From assembly GCF_002813135.1 (NCBI RefSeq), contig NZ_PHTY01000001.1, positions 2,621,001 to 2,685,000 of the forward strand: a stretch of DNA of 64,000 bases, given 5' to 3'. The notes under the pieces are model-generated. The model was not told where the DNA came from, made no database searches, and saw only the letters and a program-made list of their open reading frames with translations. Made by a program: the position numbers and the translations under genes. This document shows, piece after piece, positions 53,102 through 61,404 of the stretch (within the stretch, counting starts at the first letter, position 1; each line of letters opens with the position of its first letter). The DNA is from Ulvibacter sp. MAR_2010_11. Lineage in GTDB: Bacteria; Bacteroidota; Bacteroidia; Flavobacteriales; Flavobacteriaceae.

Positions 53102-54343
53102 CTATTCAAATTCTGTAAGTGTTGCAATAATAATAGCCACACAATCTCTTAATTGCGTCTCGTTCATAACCAAAGGTGGTGCAAAACGAATAATGTTACC
53201 GTGTGTTGGTTTAGCTAGAAGTCCATTGTCTCTAAGTTTTAGACAAATATTCCATGCCGTATCACTTTCTTCCGTGTCGTTTATCACTATAGCGTTTAAT
53301 AGTCCCTTCCCGCGTACTAGTTTTGCAATTGAACTTGTTGCTATATATTTATTTAATTCACTTCTGAAAATTTCACCCAACCTAGCAGCATTTTCAGCTA
53401 AATTTTCATCTTTTACTACTTCCAAGGCCGCAATCGCAACTGCCGCCGCAATTGGGTTTCCGCCGAAGGTAGAACCGTGTGTGCCGGGTTCAATAACATC
53501 CATGATGGTATTATCCGCTAAAACCGCTGAAACCGGATAGGCTCCCCCACTTAATGCTTTCCCTAGGATAAGAAGATCGGGTTTTACATCTTCGTGATCA
53601 ACCGCCAGTAATTTTCCGGTGCGTGCAATTCCGGTTTGAACTTCATCGGCAATAAAGAGGACGTTATGTTTTGCACATAATGCTTTCGCCTTTGCCAAAT
53701 ACCCTTCAGATGGAACATAAACCCCTGCCTCCCCTTGAATGGGTTCCACAAGAAATCCGGCTATATTTTTAGAGCTAGTGATCGCTTGCTCCAACGCATT
53801 TAAATCGTCGTAGGCTATTTTTATAAATCCTTGTGTGTAGGGTCCAAAATTCTTTCTTGCCACAGGATCGTTAGAAAACGAAATAATAGTAGTTGTTCTT
53901 CCGTGGAAATTATTGTTACACACTATAATTTCGGCTTCATTTTCGGCAATTCCTTTTTTCTCATACGCCCACTTTCTACATATTTTAATAGCGGTTTCAA
54001 CAGCTTCAGCACCCGTATTCATAGGTAGTAGCTTGTCGAAACCAAAATACTGAGTTGCGTATTTTTCATACTTACCCAACATATCGTTGTAGAAGGCACG
54101 AGAGGTAAGTGTTAACGTATTTGCCTGCTGCACCATGGCACCAACAATTTTTGGATGACAGTGTCCTTGATTCACCGCAGAATATGCCGACAAGAAATCA
54201 TAATACTTTTTTCCATCAACATCCCAAACATAAACACCCTCTCCCCTGTTTAAAACTACCGGTAAGGGGTGGTAATTATGTGCTCCGTATTTATTTTCAA
54301 GATCGATTGCCTTTTGTGACAAGGTGTGTTCTAAAACTGACAT
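53102..54343 (-). CDS. rocD: Ornithine-oxo-acid transaminase
   Basis: A 413-residue class III PLP aminotransferase moving the delta-amino group of ornithine to 2-oxoglutarate, giving glutamate semialdehyde and linking arginine with proline metabolism. The motif [20 protein letters not shown] and the PLP lysine region [20 protein letters not shown] are diagnostic, with [17 protein letters not shown] after it. N-terminal [18 protein letters not shown] is characteristic of ornithine aminotransferase over acetylornithine aminotransferase. Standalone, convergent with the CCC-motif gene. Confidence 0.92.
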   Translation of the reverse strand: MSVLEHTLSQKAIDLENKYGAHNYHPLPVVLNRGEGVYVWDVDGKKYYDFLSAYSAVNQGHCHPKIVGAMVQQANTLTLTSRAFYNDMLGKYEKYATQYFGFDKLLPMNTGAEAVETAIKICRKWAYEKKGIAENEAEIIVCNNNFHGRTTTIISFSNDPVARKNFGPYTQGFIKIAYDDLNALEQAITSSKNIAGFLVEPIQGEAGVYVPSEGYLAKAKALCAKHNVLFIADEVQTGIARTGKLLAVDHEDVKPDLLILGKALSGGAYPVSAVLADNTIMDVIEPGTHGSTFGGNPIAAAVAIAALEVVKDENLAENAARLGEIFRSELNKYIATSSIAKLVRGKGLLNAIVINDTEESDTAWNICLKLRDNGLLAKPTHGNIIRFAPPLVMNETQLRDCVAIIIATLTEFE

Positions 54344-54475
54344 TTTGTAAAAAATTAAAAGTAAAATATTCGTAATTCCTTCTTAGCGGAGAGAAATCAT
54401 CCTAGCGGGTGCAAATTACTAAATAATTCCCACATTTTTTGAAGCTTCCAATCAATTTAAACGTTCTAATTATGC

Positions 54476-54483
54476 TATTTTTG
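54476..54483 (+). promoter_or_regulatory. Candidate -7 element abutting the rlmD start (TATTTTTG)
   Basis: TATTTTTG ends only 4 bases before the ATG of rlmD at 54488, so transcription should start at or beside the start codon. Confidence 0.5.
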
Positions 54484-54487
54484 CACG

Positions 54488-55900
54488 ATGTCCAGAAGAA
54501 AAAACAATCGGAAAATATTTGAGAACTTAGAGGTGATTGATGCCGGAGCCAAAGGGAAAGCTATCGCAAAGGCCCCGGATGGCAGAGTGGTTTTTATCAA
54601 CAACGCAGTTCCGGGAGATGTAGCTACAATTCAAACGACCAAGCAACGAAAAGCTTATTTTGAAGGATCTGCGATCTCTTTTTCTGAATACTCCAACAAG
54701 CGTGTAGACCCTAAATGTGAACATTTTGGAACCTGTGGTGGTTGCAAGTGGCAATTTATGGGGTATGAGCATCAATTGTATTACAAACAGAAGGAAGTTG
54801 AAAACAACCTAATTCGTTTGGGCAAGATTGAAATTCCACCAGTAGAACCAATTCTTGGCTCCGCAGAGCAGTATTTCTACAGGAATAAGATGGAATTCTC
54901 TTTTAGCGACTCTAAATGGCTTACACTGGAGCAAATTAAGAGTGATGTTGTTATAGAAAACAGAAATGCTCTGGGATTTCATATTCCCGGAATGTGGGAC
55001 AAGATTTTGGATCTTAATAAATGCCACCTTCAACGTGATCCCAGTAATGCAATTCGGGACTTTATAAAAGCCAAAGCCCAGGAACTGCAACTTAGTTTTT
55101 TCAACACCCGTAATCAGGAAGGGTTTTTGCGAACCCTCATGATTAGAACAGCATCAACCGGTGATGTGATGGTGCTGCTTCAGTTCTTTTATGAAGACAA
55201 AAAAAATCGGGAACAGCTTTTAGATGCCGTTGCTACTGAGTTTCCGGAAATTACATCATTACTTTATGTAATCAATTCAAAAGGAAACGATACTATTTAC
55301 GACCAGGAGGTACTAATTCATAGCGGAGACGACCATATTTTTGAAGAAATGGAGGGTCTGAAGTTTAAAATTAACGCCAAGTCTTTTTATCAAACTAATA
55401 GTGAACAGGCATACGAATTATATAAGGTTACCCGGGACTTTGCGGGACTAACCGGAAATGAAGTCGTATTCGATTTATACACAGGAACAGGCACCATCGC
55501 CCAATTTGTTGCCAAAAAGGCAAAAAAGGTAATCGGGATTGAAGCGGTCTCCGATGCTATTGATGCGGCCAAAGAAAACGCTCTGCTAAACGGTATTGAT
55601 AATGTAGAATTCTATGTAGGGGATATGAAAAAGGTCTTTAATTCAGGTTTTATAAAGCAGCATGGCAAACCCGATGTTATTATTACCGATCCACCTCGAG
55701 ACGGCATGCATGCCGATGTTGTTGCTCAATTGCTGGAAATCTCGGCTCCCAAGATTGTATATGTGAGCTGTAACAGTGCAACACAGGCCCGTGATTTGGC
55801 ACTTTTAGATTCTATGTACAAAGTAAAAAAAGTGCAACCGGTAGATATGTTTCCACAAACTTTTCACGTAGAAAATGTTGTACTTTTGGAAAAACGATAA
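54488..55900 (+). CDS. rlmD: 23S rRNA (uracil(1939)-C5)-methyltransferase RlmD-type
   Basis: A 470-residue TrmA/RlmD-family enzyme making 5-methyluridine in 23S rRNA. An N-terminal TRAM domain (about 10-65) is followed by the 4Fe-4S cluster motif CEHFGTCGGCKWQ (about 77-89), the SAM-binding loop FDLYTGTGTIAQFVA, the DPPRDGMH motif and the catalytic cysteine in YVSCNSATQARDL. Full length. RlmD and RlmC/RumB are hard to tell apart in this phylum. The next gene starts within its stop codon (TAATG) or 30 bases later. Confidence 0.9.
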   Translation: MSRRKNNRKIFENLEVIDAGAKGKAIAKAPDGRVVFINNAVPGDVATIQTTKQRKAYFEGSAISFSEYSNKRVDPKCEHFGTCGGCKWQFMGYEHQLYYKQKEVENNLIRLGKIEIPPVEPILGSAEQYFYRNKMEFSFSDSKWLTLEQIKSDVVIENRNALGFHIPGMWDKILDLNKCHLQRDPSNAIRDFIKAKAQELQLSFFNTRNQEGFLRTLMIRTASTGDVMVLLQFFYEDKKNREQLLDAVATEFPEITSLLYVINSKGNDTIYDQEVLIHSGDDHIFEEMEGLKFKINAKSFYQTNSEQAYELYKVTRDFAGLTGNEVVFDLYTGTGTIAQFVAKKAKKVIGIEAVSDAIDAAKENALLNGIDNVEFYVGDMKKVFNSGFIKQHGKPDVIITDPPRDGMHADVVAQLLEISAPKIVYVSCNSATQARDLALLDSMYKVKKVQPVDMFPQTFHVENVVLLEKR

Positions 55901-55929
55901 TGGATTCTGAAATCATTTCAGAAAAAGAT

Positions 55930-56418
55930 ATGCTAAAAAAAATAATTATACTCATCACAATCTTTACAGCGCTTAACGGCTGTACCCGTGATGATATTTG
56001 TAGTGAAGGCACCGCCACCACTCCCCTGCTCATTATCACCTTTAAGGACAGTGCAAATCCGTTGGTAGCCAAAGATGTCCCCAACCTCACTATTGAAACG
56101 GCCGACAACAATAGCACACAGGTGATTACACAGACCACTACCGATTCGATTGCCATTCCGCTTAATGTTAGCGCAGATATATCAAAGTATCGTTTTAAGT
56201 ACGATGACGAGGGCGAAAATCCGAATATGGACATCTTAACTTTTACGTATTCTCGAGAAGACATTTATGTAAATCGCGCCTGTGCCTTTAAAACAGTTTT
56301 TGATAATCTGGCTGCGGCCAAAGAAGATGAGGGAAGTGCCAATTGGGTTTTTTCCATAATTGTAGAACAACAACGTATAGAAAATGAAACACAAGCACAT
56401 ATTACTATTTTGCACTAG
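55930..56418 (+). CDS. DUF6452 family lipoprotein
   Basis: A 162-residue lipoprotein (lipobox LNGC, about Cys17) matching DUF6452, found in Bacteroidota only. I chose the ATG at 55930 because MLKKIIILIT makes a proper signal; the in-frame ATG at 55900 overlapping the rlmD stop would place acidic residues before it. CTRDDICSEGTATTPLLIITF gives two further cysteines near the lipid anchor. It overlaps the next gene, DUF6048, by 35 bases; the pair is usually found together. Function unknown. Confidence 0.78.
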   Translation: MLKKIIILITIFTALNGCTRDDICSEGTATTPLLIITFKDSANPLVAKDVPNLTIETADNNSTQVITQTTTDSIAIPLNVSADISKYRFKYDDEGENPNMDILTFTYSREDIYVNRACAFKTVFDNLAAAKEDEGSANWVFSIIVEQQRIENETQAHITILH

Positions 56419-57088
56419 TATGCTGCTATTGTCATTTTCATTAATGGCACAGCAAGTAGATACTGTTACCGATACGGTTGCTAAAGCTCCGCAAAAGTAC
56501 GGACTGCGGGTAGGTTTAGATATTTCAAAACCATTGAGGACCCTGCTTGAGGAGGGTTATAGCGGCTTCGAAGTTGTTGGGGATTTCCGGATTACCGAAA
56601 AGTTTTATGCTGCAGCCGAAATTGGAAACGAAAAAAAAGACCGATTTGAGGCTAATTTAAACTCCAAAACATCCGGGAGTTATGCAAAACTTGGCTTCGA
56701 CTTCAATGCATATAACAACTGGCTTGGGATGAACAACGCGATTCACGGTGGGTTACGTTATGGATTTTCGAGCTTTAAGCAGGAGCTTTTGGCATACGGC
56801 ATTTATACAACCGATCCAACATTTCCCCCTGCCTTTCGGGTAGAACCTGAAGAGTTCACCGGACTAACAGCTCACTGGGCAGAATTTGTTGTTGGTATTA
56901 AGACCGAAGTGTTATCTAATTTGTACTTGTCTATAAATTTGCAGTTAAAACGAATGATTTCGAAAGACAAACCTGAAAATTTCGACAATCTGTATGTCCC
57001 GGGTTTTAATAGAACATACGACTTCAGTGAGTTCGGCGTGGGGTATGGCTACAGTATTTCGTACTTGATTCCCATCTTCAAAAAGTAG
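56384..57088 (+). CDS. DUF6048 family outer-membrane protein
   Basis: A 234-residue protein with a signal peptide (cleaved after LMA, about residue 22). KYGLRVGLDISKPLRTLLEEGYSGFEVVGDFRITEKFYAAAEIG is the recognisable DUF6048 start. Alternating strands and a terminal aromatic strand (YGYSISYLIPIF) suggest an outer-membrane barrel. Paired with DUF6452 in a 35-base overlap downstream of rlmD. Function unknown; probably an envelope complex with the lipoprotein. Confidence 0.82.
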   Translation: MKHKHILLFCTSMLLLSFSLMAQQVDTVTDTVAKAPQKYGLRVGLDISKPLRTLLEEGYSGFEVVGDFRITEKFYAAAEIGNEKKDRFEANLNSKTSGSYAKLGFDFNAYNNWLGMNNAIHGGLRYGFSSFKQELLAYGIYTTDPTFPPAFRVEPEEFTGLTAHWAEFVVGIKTEVLSNLYLSINLQLKRMISKDKPENFDNLYVPGFNRTYDFSEFGVGYGYSISYLIPIFKK

Positions 57089-57090
57089 CC

Positions 57091-58254
57091 TTATTGTTTG
57101 CTGGCTTTCTTACTCCCCTCGTACATTTCGTAGAGAACAAATTTACTTTCCAGCTTTCCATTGTAGAGTTTTATTTTTCGAGAAGGGCGCAACCCCACAT
57201 GTTTTAAAGCTTCCATATTGCTGGTAATCATCCATGCTTGCGTTCCGGGATAACCATGTTTTAAGGTAGTTCCTATGTTTCCGTAGAATTTTTCGATATC
57301 ATCAACAGATATTCGCTCATCGTATGGGGGATTAAAAATCATATACAACTGACGCCCGGTTTCTTTCTTACTATCGAAAAAATCCTGAGTTTTCAATTCG
57401 ATAAAATCCTGAAGATTAGCATTTTTTATATTCTCCTTTGCTTTATTAATCGCAACTACATCTGTATCGGAGCCATAAATCTTAAAATGAAAATCACGAA
57501 CCTTTTTAAGAGCTGCAGCTTCAATGAGTTCATAAAGATCTACATCGAAATCGGGCCATGTTTCAAATCCGAATTCCTCTCTGTTCAAATTAGGGGGAAT
57601 ATTGCACGCAATCATGGCGGCTTCAGTGAGAATAGTACCACTTCCACACATGGGATCCATAAAATCACAATGCCCCGTCCAACCGGACAACATAATCATT
57701 CCTGCAGCCAGTACTTCGTTGATGGGAGCAACAGTACTTTCAGTTTTATAACCACGTTTGTGTAAAGACTTCCCTGAGCTATCCAGAGATACTGTACATA
57801 TATTTCTATCAATATGAATATTAATCCGCAGGGTTGGATGGTCCAGATCTACATTGGGGCGCTCTCCTACTCTGTCCCGAAATCGATCTACTATCGCATC
57901 CTTTGTTTTAAATGAGATATATTGAGAATGCGTAAATTCTTCAGAGAATACTGTAGAGTCAACTGCCAGAGTGCCGTTCACATCCATATAATCTTCCCAC
58001 GGCATTTCATATATTTTTTTATACAAATCCTCTTCGGTAAAAATATTAAAGGCGGTAATGGGTTTCAACACTTTGATTGCGATTCTGCTGCACAAATTTA
58101 CTTTGTACATAAAGCCTGTATCCCCTTCAAATGAAACATTTCGAGTCCCTATTTCTATTTCGGAAGCTCCCAATTGTCGTAATTCCTGTGCTAATAACTC
58201 TTCCATCCCATAAAGAGTCTTGGCCACCATTTTAAAATTTTTTCCCATATTCAT
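57091..58254 (-). CDS. THUMP-domain RNA methyltransferase (RlmL N-terminal type)
   Basis: A 387-residue class I SAM methyltransferase with an N-terminal ferredoxin-like plus THUMP RNA-binding region (about 1-160) and a catalytic domain whose SAM motif is FMDPMCGSGTILTEAAMIA and whose catalytic motif is MIFNPPYDERIS. It corresponds to the N-terminal half of E. coli RlmL (23S rRNA G2445 N2-methylation); the C-terminal half is absent, as usual in Bacteroidota. Stand-alone, convergent with the DUF6048 gene. Confidence 0.88.
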   Translation of the reverse strand: MNMGKNFKMVAKTLYGMEELLAQELRQLGASEIEIGTRNVSFEGDTGFMYKVNLCSRIAIKVLKPITAFNIFTEEDLYKKIYEMPWEDYMDVNGTLAVDSTVFSEEFTHSQYISFKTKDAIVDRFRDRVGERPNVDLDHPTLRINIHIDRNICTVSLDSSGKSLHKRGYKTESTVAPINEVLAAGMIMLSGWTGHCDFMDPMCGSGTILTEAAMIACNIPPNLNREEFGFETWPDFDVDLYELIEAAALKKVRDFHFKIYGSDTDVVAINKAKENIKNANLQDFIELKTQDFFDSKKETGRQLYMIFNPPYDERISVDDIEKFYGNIGTTLKHGYPGTQAWMITSNMEALKHVGLRPSRKIKLYNGKLESKFVLYEMYEGSKKASKQ

Positions 58255-58361
58255 TTCCCGCTTAGGCGAGATACCATTTAATTATCCCGATTTAAATTAA
58301 ACAAACTTCAGTTTAATAAAGGAACAAAAATACAGTATTTTAGCAGCTCAATAATCCATTA

Positions 58362-59093
58362 ATGCAAAAAGAAACTGATAATTGGTACGCCTCCTGGTTC
58401 GATACTCCTTTCTATCATATTTTATACAAGGATAGAGACTACAAAGAGGCCGGGTTTTTTATGCAGCGACTTACCGAGTTTCTAAGTCTGCCTAAAGGCG
58501 CAAAAATACTGGATTTGGCTTGTGGAAAAGGACGTCATTCTAAATACCTTAATGAATTGGGCTACGATGTAATTGGAGCCGATTTGTCGCAATCCAGTAT
58601 CAATTACGCCAAACAGTTCGAAAATGAAACGCTTCACTTTGAAGTTCACGATATGTGTAAATCGTTTGTTACTAAATTCGACGCTATTTTCAATCTTTTC
58701 ACCAGTTTTGGATATTTTAAAAATGAAGAAGATAATCTAAGTACCATTCAAGCGATAAAAAACGGTCTGAAACCCAACGGCTTCGGCGTTATTGATTTCC
58801 TGAATGTGGAACATGTTCGTAAAAATTTAGTAGCCTCAGAAACAAAAGTGATTGAGGGAATAAAATTTCAGATAAATAAAAGAATTACAGATGGTTATAT
58901 TTTTAAGGAAATAGAATTTGTTCATGAGAAAGAAAACTATCACTTTACGGAACGTGTAAAATCAATTAGCCTCGAAGATTTTAAAATGTATTTTGACGCA
59001 GCCGGGGTGCAATTATACAGTTGTTTTGGCGACTACCATCTAAATGTGTTCGACAAAAGTAAGTCTGAACGCCTAATCCTTATTTTTCGATAA
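58362..59093 (+). CDS. SAM-dependent methyltransferase, small-molecule or unknown target
   Basis: A 243-residue class I methyltransferase with SAM motif ILDLACGKGRHSKYLNELGYDVIGADLS (about 47-75) and GFGVIDFLNVEHV in the middle. The target is not evident; the length and the GKGRHS motif suggest a methyltransferase_25-like enzyme acting on a small molecule or lipid. It overlaps the next gene (ZIP transporter) by one base (TAATG), so both are translated together. Confidence 0.8.
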   Translation: MQKETDNWYASWFDTPFYHILYKDRDYKEAGFFMQRLTEFLSLPKGAKILDLACGKGRHSKYLNELGYDVIGADLSQSSINYAKQFENETLHFEVHDMCKSFVTKFDAIFNLFTSFGYFKNEEDNLSTIQAIKNGLKPNGFGVIDFLNVEHVRKNLVASETKVIEGIKFQINKRITDGYIFKEIEFVHEKENYHFTERVKSISLEDFKMYFDAAGVQLYSCFGDYHLNVFDKSKSERLILIFR

Positions 59094-59758
59094 TGAAATA
59101 CGCCTTGTTATTTCTGGCCGTAGCCTTTGGATATCTTATTGCGCGAGTTCTCAAGACCAAGGAGATAACGCAAATGTCATTACTGCTAGCGTTTAGTGGG
59201 GCTTTTCTCTTGTCCATGACTATTTTGGAGCTACTGCCCGAAGTATTTGAAATGCCAAAAGACCGGATTGGGATTTTTATAATGGGAGGTATTTTACTGC
59301 AGATTTGCCTGGAGTTTTTTTCGAAAGGAGCCGAACACGGTCATATCCATGTGCATTCCGAAAAAAGAGACTTCCCCTGGCTCTTGTTTATAAGCTTATC
59401 GATTCACGCCTTGTTGGAAGGATTTCCAATTTCAGATGAAAACAATATTCTGGTAGGGATTATAGTTCACAAGGTGCCGGTAGCACTTATCTTATCTTTT
59501 TTCTTTATTAAAGCAAAGTACAGCAATACCGTTACCATTGCCTTTATGACGTTCTTTGCCCTGATGACACCAATAGGAAATTACCTATCGGGGTTTGAGA
59601 CTTTACAGGCATATCATACTGAAATTACAGCCATTGTTATTGGGATATTTCTACATGTTTCTACTACTATTTTATATGAAAGCAGTAAAGACCACAAATT
59701 CAATCTGGCAAAGTTAGTCACTATAATTCTGGGTATTGTTGTGGCTTACTTTATCTAA
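59093..59758 (+). CDS. ZIP-family metal transporter
   Basis: A 221-residue membrane protein with about eight helices. Family motifs are SIHALLEGFPIS (helix with the HxxxE metal site) and HKVPVALILSFF, and the histidine-rich GAEHGHIHVHSEKRD loop between helices 3 and 4 that usually handles Zn2+, Fe2+ or Mn2+ uptake. Translation is coupled to the upstream methyltransferase. Substrate metal is not determined. Confidence 0.88.
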   Translation: MKYALLFLAVAFGYLIARVLKTKEITQMSLLLAFSGAFLLSMTILELLPEVFEMPKDRIGIFIMGGILLQICLEFFSKGAEHGHIHVHSEKRDFPWLLFISLSIHALLEGFPISDENNILVGIIVHKVPVALILSFFFIKAKYSNTVTIAFMTFFALMTPIGNYLSGFETLQAYHTEITAIVIGIFLHVSTTILYESSKDHKFNLAKLVTIILGIVVAYFI

Positions 59759-59776
59759 AGCTATCTCCCTACTCCA

Positions 59777-60397
59777 TTAAATAACGTCCAAAAAGATAAA
59801 GAAGAAGTGAGAAATACTGCCACCTAGCACAAAGAAATGCCAGATTACGTGGTTATAGGGGATTTTCTCAATGACATAAAATACAATTCCCAAAGTATAA
59901 AAAGCACCGCCCAGCATCAGTAAATTAATGCCTGTGCTTGATTGAAGTGACATTAGGTTACTGAAATCAATTACAATAAGCCACCCCATTATCAAATATA
60001 ACAGTACCGATAGAATTTCGAATCTTCCTGTAAAAAACAACTTCAAAATAGTCCCAATTCCTGCTATTCCCCAGACAATCCAAAAAATCATCCAGCCCGA
60101 TGTCTGTTCCAGCGAAATAAGAGCCACTGGAGTATAGGTGCCGGCAATGAGCAAATAGATACTTATATGATCAATTTTGCGTAGCCTGTTCTTCCATTCT
60201 ACGTTACTAATTGCATGATAGATACTGGATGCAGCGTACAAAATAATTATTGAAAGTGCATAGAGAGAAATACTAAAGCTGCTATACGGAGTTTTACCTG
60301 TATCGTAAACCAGCAACAATATCAGACCAACAATGCCCAACAACACTCCTATCCCGTGGGAAGCAGTATTCCAAATTTCCTCTGTTTTTGTTTGCAT
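59777..60397 (-). CDS. Hemolysin III / PAQR-family membrane protein
   Basis: A 206-residue protein starting at the ATG at 60397; the open frame continues 33 codons upstream but with non-conserved sequence. Seven membrane helices carry the PAQR metal-site residues: SHGIG in helix 1, ASSIYHAIS in helix 2, and HVIWHFFVLGGSISHFFFI at the end. Members may be hydrolases acting on membrane lipids; some are linked to membrane fluidity control in bacteria. Start of the large gene-free region leading to the rRNA genes. Confidence 0.88.
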   Translation of the reverse strand: MQTKTEEIWNTASHGIGVLLGIVGLILLLVYDTGKTPYSSFSISLYALSIIILYAASSIYHAISNVEWKNRLRKIDHISIYLLIAGTYTPVALISLEQTSGWMIFWIVWGIAGIGTILKLFFTGRFEILSVLLYLIMGWLIVIDFSNLMSLQSSTGINLLMLGGAFYTLGIVFYVIEKIPYNHVIWHFFVLGGSISHFFFIFLDVI

Positions 60398-60634
60398 GTT
60401 TCTCTTTTTTTTGGGCAATCCCCTTCTTCGCCGGCCTACTTTTCCAAAGTATTTCGGCTGAGAAGGGTCGGGCAATCCGCTATATCCCCCAATCAAGTTG
60501 GGCGGATGTCGCTGCTATCCCTATTGCAAGTTTACAATTTATAATGGCCAAATAATGCCTGAAGCTATAAAAAGTGTTGCCAAAATAAAGGTTCTTTTAA
60601 TACTATAGTAATTAATTTGGATTCTTCAGTCTTT

Positions 60635-60707
60635 GTCATCCCGCACTTGCCTGCGTTGAGCTGCCACACTGAGCGTAGCCGAAGTGAAGCCGATGTGACA
60701 CGGGAAC
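60635..60707. repeat. Dispersed repeat GTCATCCCGCAC...CACGGGAAC, copy 1
   Basis: This copy reads GTCATCCCGCACTTGCCTGCG, then CACTGAGCGTAGCCGAAGTG, then GACACGGGAAC, with inverted ends GTCATCCCG / CGGGAAC. A second copy is at 61049-61096, and related 19-20-mers occur in rnpB (4867-4885). Confidence 0.75.
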
Positions 60708-60709
60708 AT

Positions 60710-60869
60710 AAAAACGACCCGACTTTCTAAAGAATCGGATCTTATAGAAGGTTTACCCAAACTCGAAGAGGGTGGACGGCTCTAAATAATATACAACATC
60801 AAAATCCTGAGTTCTGTATCTTATAAAATGTACAAAACTCAGAATTTTGGCACCATGTCCCTTGTGGAA
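60710..60869 (-). ncRNA. Hairpin module C, candidate structured RNA (most degraded copy)
   Basis: Third and most distal of three related modules downstream of the rrn operon. On the minus strand: a remnant of the CCACA/TGTGG stem (60867-60853), a 19-bp stem of CAAAATTCTGAGTTTTGTA (60849-60831) with the 60818-60800 arm around a 12-nt loop, including two U.G wobbles, the linker TATATTATTTAGAGCCGTC, and a terminator-like stem (about 60741-60716) followed by five Ts. The wobbles would be A.C mismatches on the other strand, which supports minus-strand RNA. Confidence 0.35.
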
Positions 60870-60906
60870 ATTGGTCTTGTCATTTTGAGCTTGACTCAGA
60901 ATCCAT

Positions 60907-61039
60907 AAAAAGTCCCTCTTCAATAAAATGATAAGGATAATTAGATGACGTCTCAATAGTATGAAACAACCAAAACCTTTAAAATTGTAGTTTTGAATGT
61001 ACAATTTTAAAGGTTTTGGTTACCACACCACGTGTGGAA
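60907..61039 (-). ncRNA. Hairpin module B, candidate structured RNA
   Basis: Middle module. On the minus strand: short stem CCACAC/GTGTGG (61037-61023), then a perfect 22-bp stem (61021-61000 with 60989-60968) around a 10-nt loop, then the shared linker TACTATTGAGACGTCATCTA, then a terminator-like hairpin CCTTATCA/TGAAGAGG and five Ts (60911-60907). The long stem's sequence is unrelated to those of modules A and C, while its place and length are kept. Confidence 0.4.
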
Positions 61040-61048
61040 GTTAGTCCT

Positions 61049-61096
61049 GTCATCCCGCACTGGCCTGCACTGAGCGTAGTCGAAGTGACACGGGAA
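61049..61096. repeat. Dispersed repeat GTCATCCCGCAC...CACGGGAAC, copy 2
   Basis: Lies between modules A and B. It reads GTCATCCCGCACTGG, then CACTGAGCGTAGTCGAAGTG (61068-61087), then ACACGGGAAC, a palindromic layout like copy 1 at 60635-60707. Confidence 0.75.
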
Positions 61097-61097
61097 C

Positions 61098-61232
61098 AAA
61101 AAAAAAGACCCTCATCAAATAAATGATGAGGATAAATAGATGACTGCTCAATAGTACTAAAACAGTCAAAATTGCCAAAGTGGTATCTTAAAACTATCAC
61201 TTTGGCAATTTTGACTACCACACCCCTTGTGG
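61098..61232 (-). ncRNA. Hairpin module A, candidate structured RNA (best preserved)
   Basis: Nearest to the 5S gene. On the minus strand: CCACA/TGTGG stem (61232-61218), a perfect 19-bp stem (61216-61198 with 61182-61164) around a 15-nt loop, the linker TACTATTGAGCAGTCATCTA, then a terminator CCTCATCA-n6-TGATGAGG (61131-61110) followed by nine Ts (61106-61098). It starts about 20 bases past the rrn terminator. A weak TTG-N17-TAAATTTA sequence overlaps that terminator and could be a promoter. Confidence 0.45.
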
Positions 61233-61254
61233 AAGCGTCGCATAAATTTACTCC

Positions 61255-61292
61255 AAAAAAAAAGACCCAACCATTTACATGATTGAGTCTTT
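61255..61292 (-). terminator. rrn operon terminator after 5S rRNA
   Basis: On the minus strand AAGACTCAATCAT (61291-61279) pairs with ATGGTTGGGTCTT (61274-61262) around GTAA, with two U.G pairs, followed by nine Ts. It is about 10 bases past the 5S 3' end. Confidence 0.88.
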
Positions 61293-61297
61293 ATAAG

Positions 61298-61404
61298 AAG
61301 GCGGCGACCTACTCTTCCACAAGTGTAGTACCATCGGCGCAAACGGGCTTAACTTCTCTGTTCGGAAAGGTAAGAGGTGAGCCCCGTCGCTATAACCACC
61401 TTAG
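61298..61404 (-). rRNA. rrf: 5S ribosomal RNA
   Basis: The minus strand reads GGTGGTTATAGCGACGGGG ... CTCACCTCTTACC ... TTCCGAACAGAGAAG ... GCCCGTTTGCGCCGATGG ... GGAAGAGTAGGTCGCCGCC, the canonical 5S sequence and layout. The ends pair as helix I (GGTGG... with ...CCGCC). It is the last gene of the rrn operon, downstream of 23S, with a terminator directly behind. Boundaries are uncertain by a few bases. Confidence 0.93.

Noticed and set aside
60398..60496. 33-residue N-terminal extension of the hemolysin III protein
   Set aside because: It is proline and arginine rich without resemblance to PAQR proteins, and the ATG at 60397 begins the conserved region.
60753..61221. Two short minus-strand frames (80 and 83 codons) across the hairpin array
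   Set aside because: They run through inverted repeats and terminators, have no recognisable domain and differ between modules; the RNA structure explains the sequence better.
60710..61232. A possible CRISPR array, because constant parts flank variable parts
   Set aside because: Only three units, the variable parts are self-complementary stems, the constant parts are not identical repeats, and there are no cas genes.
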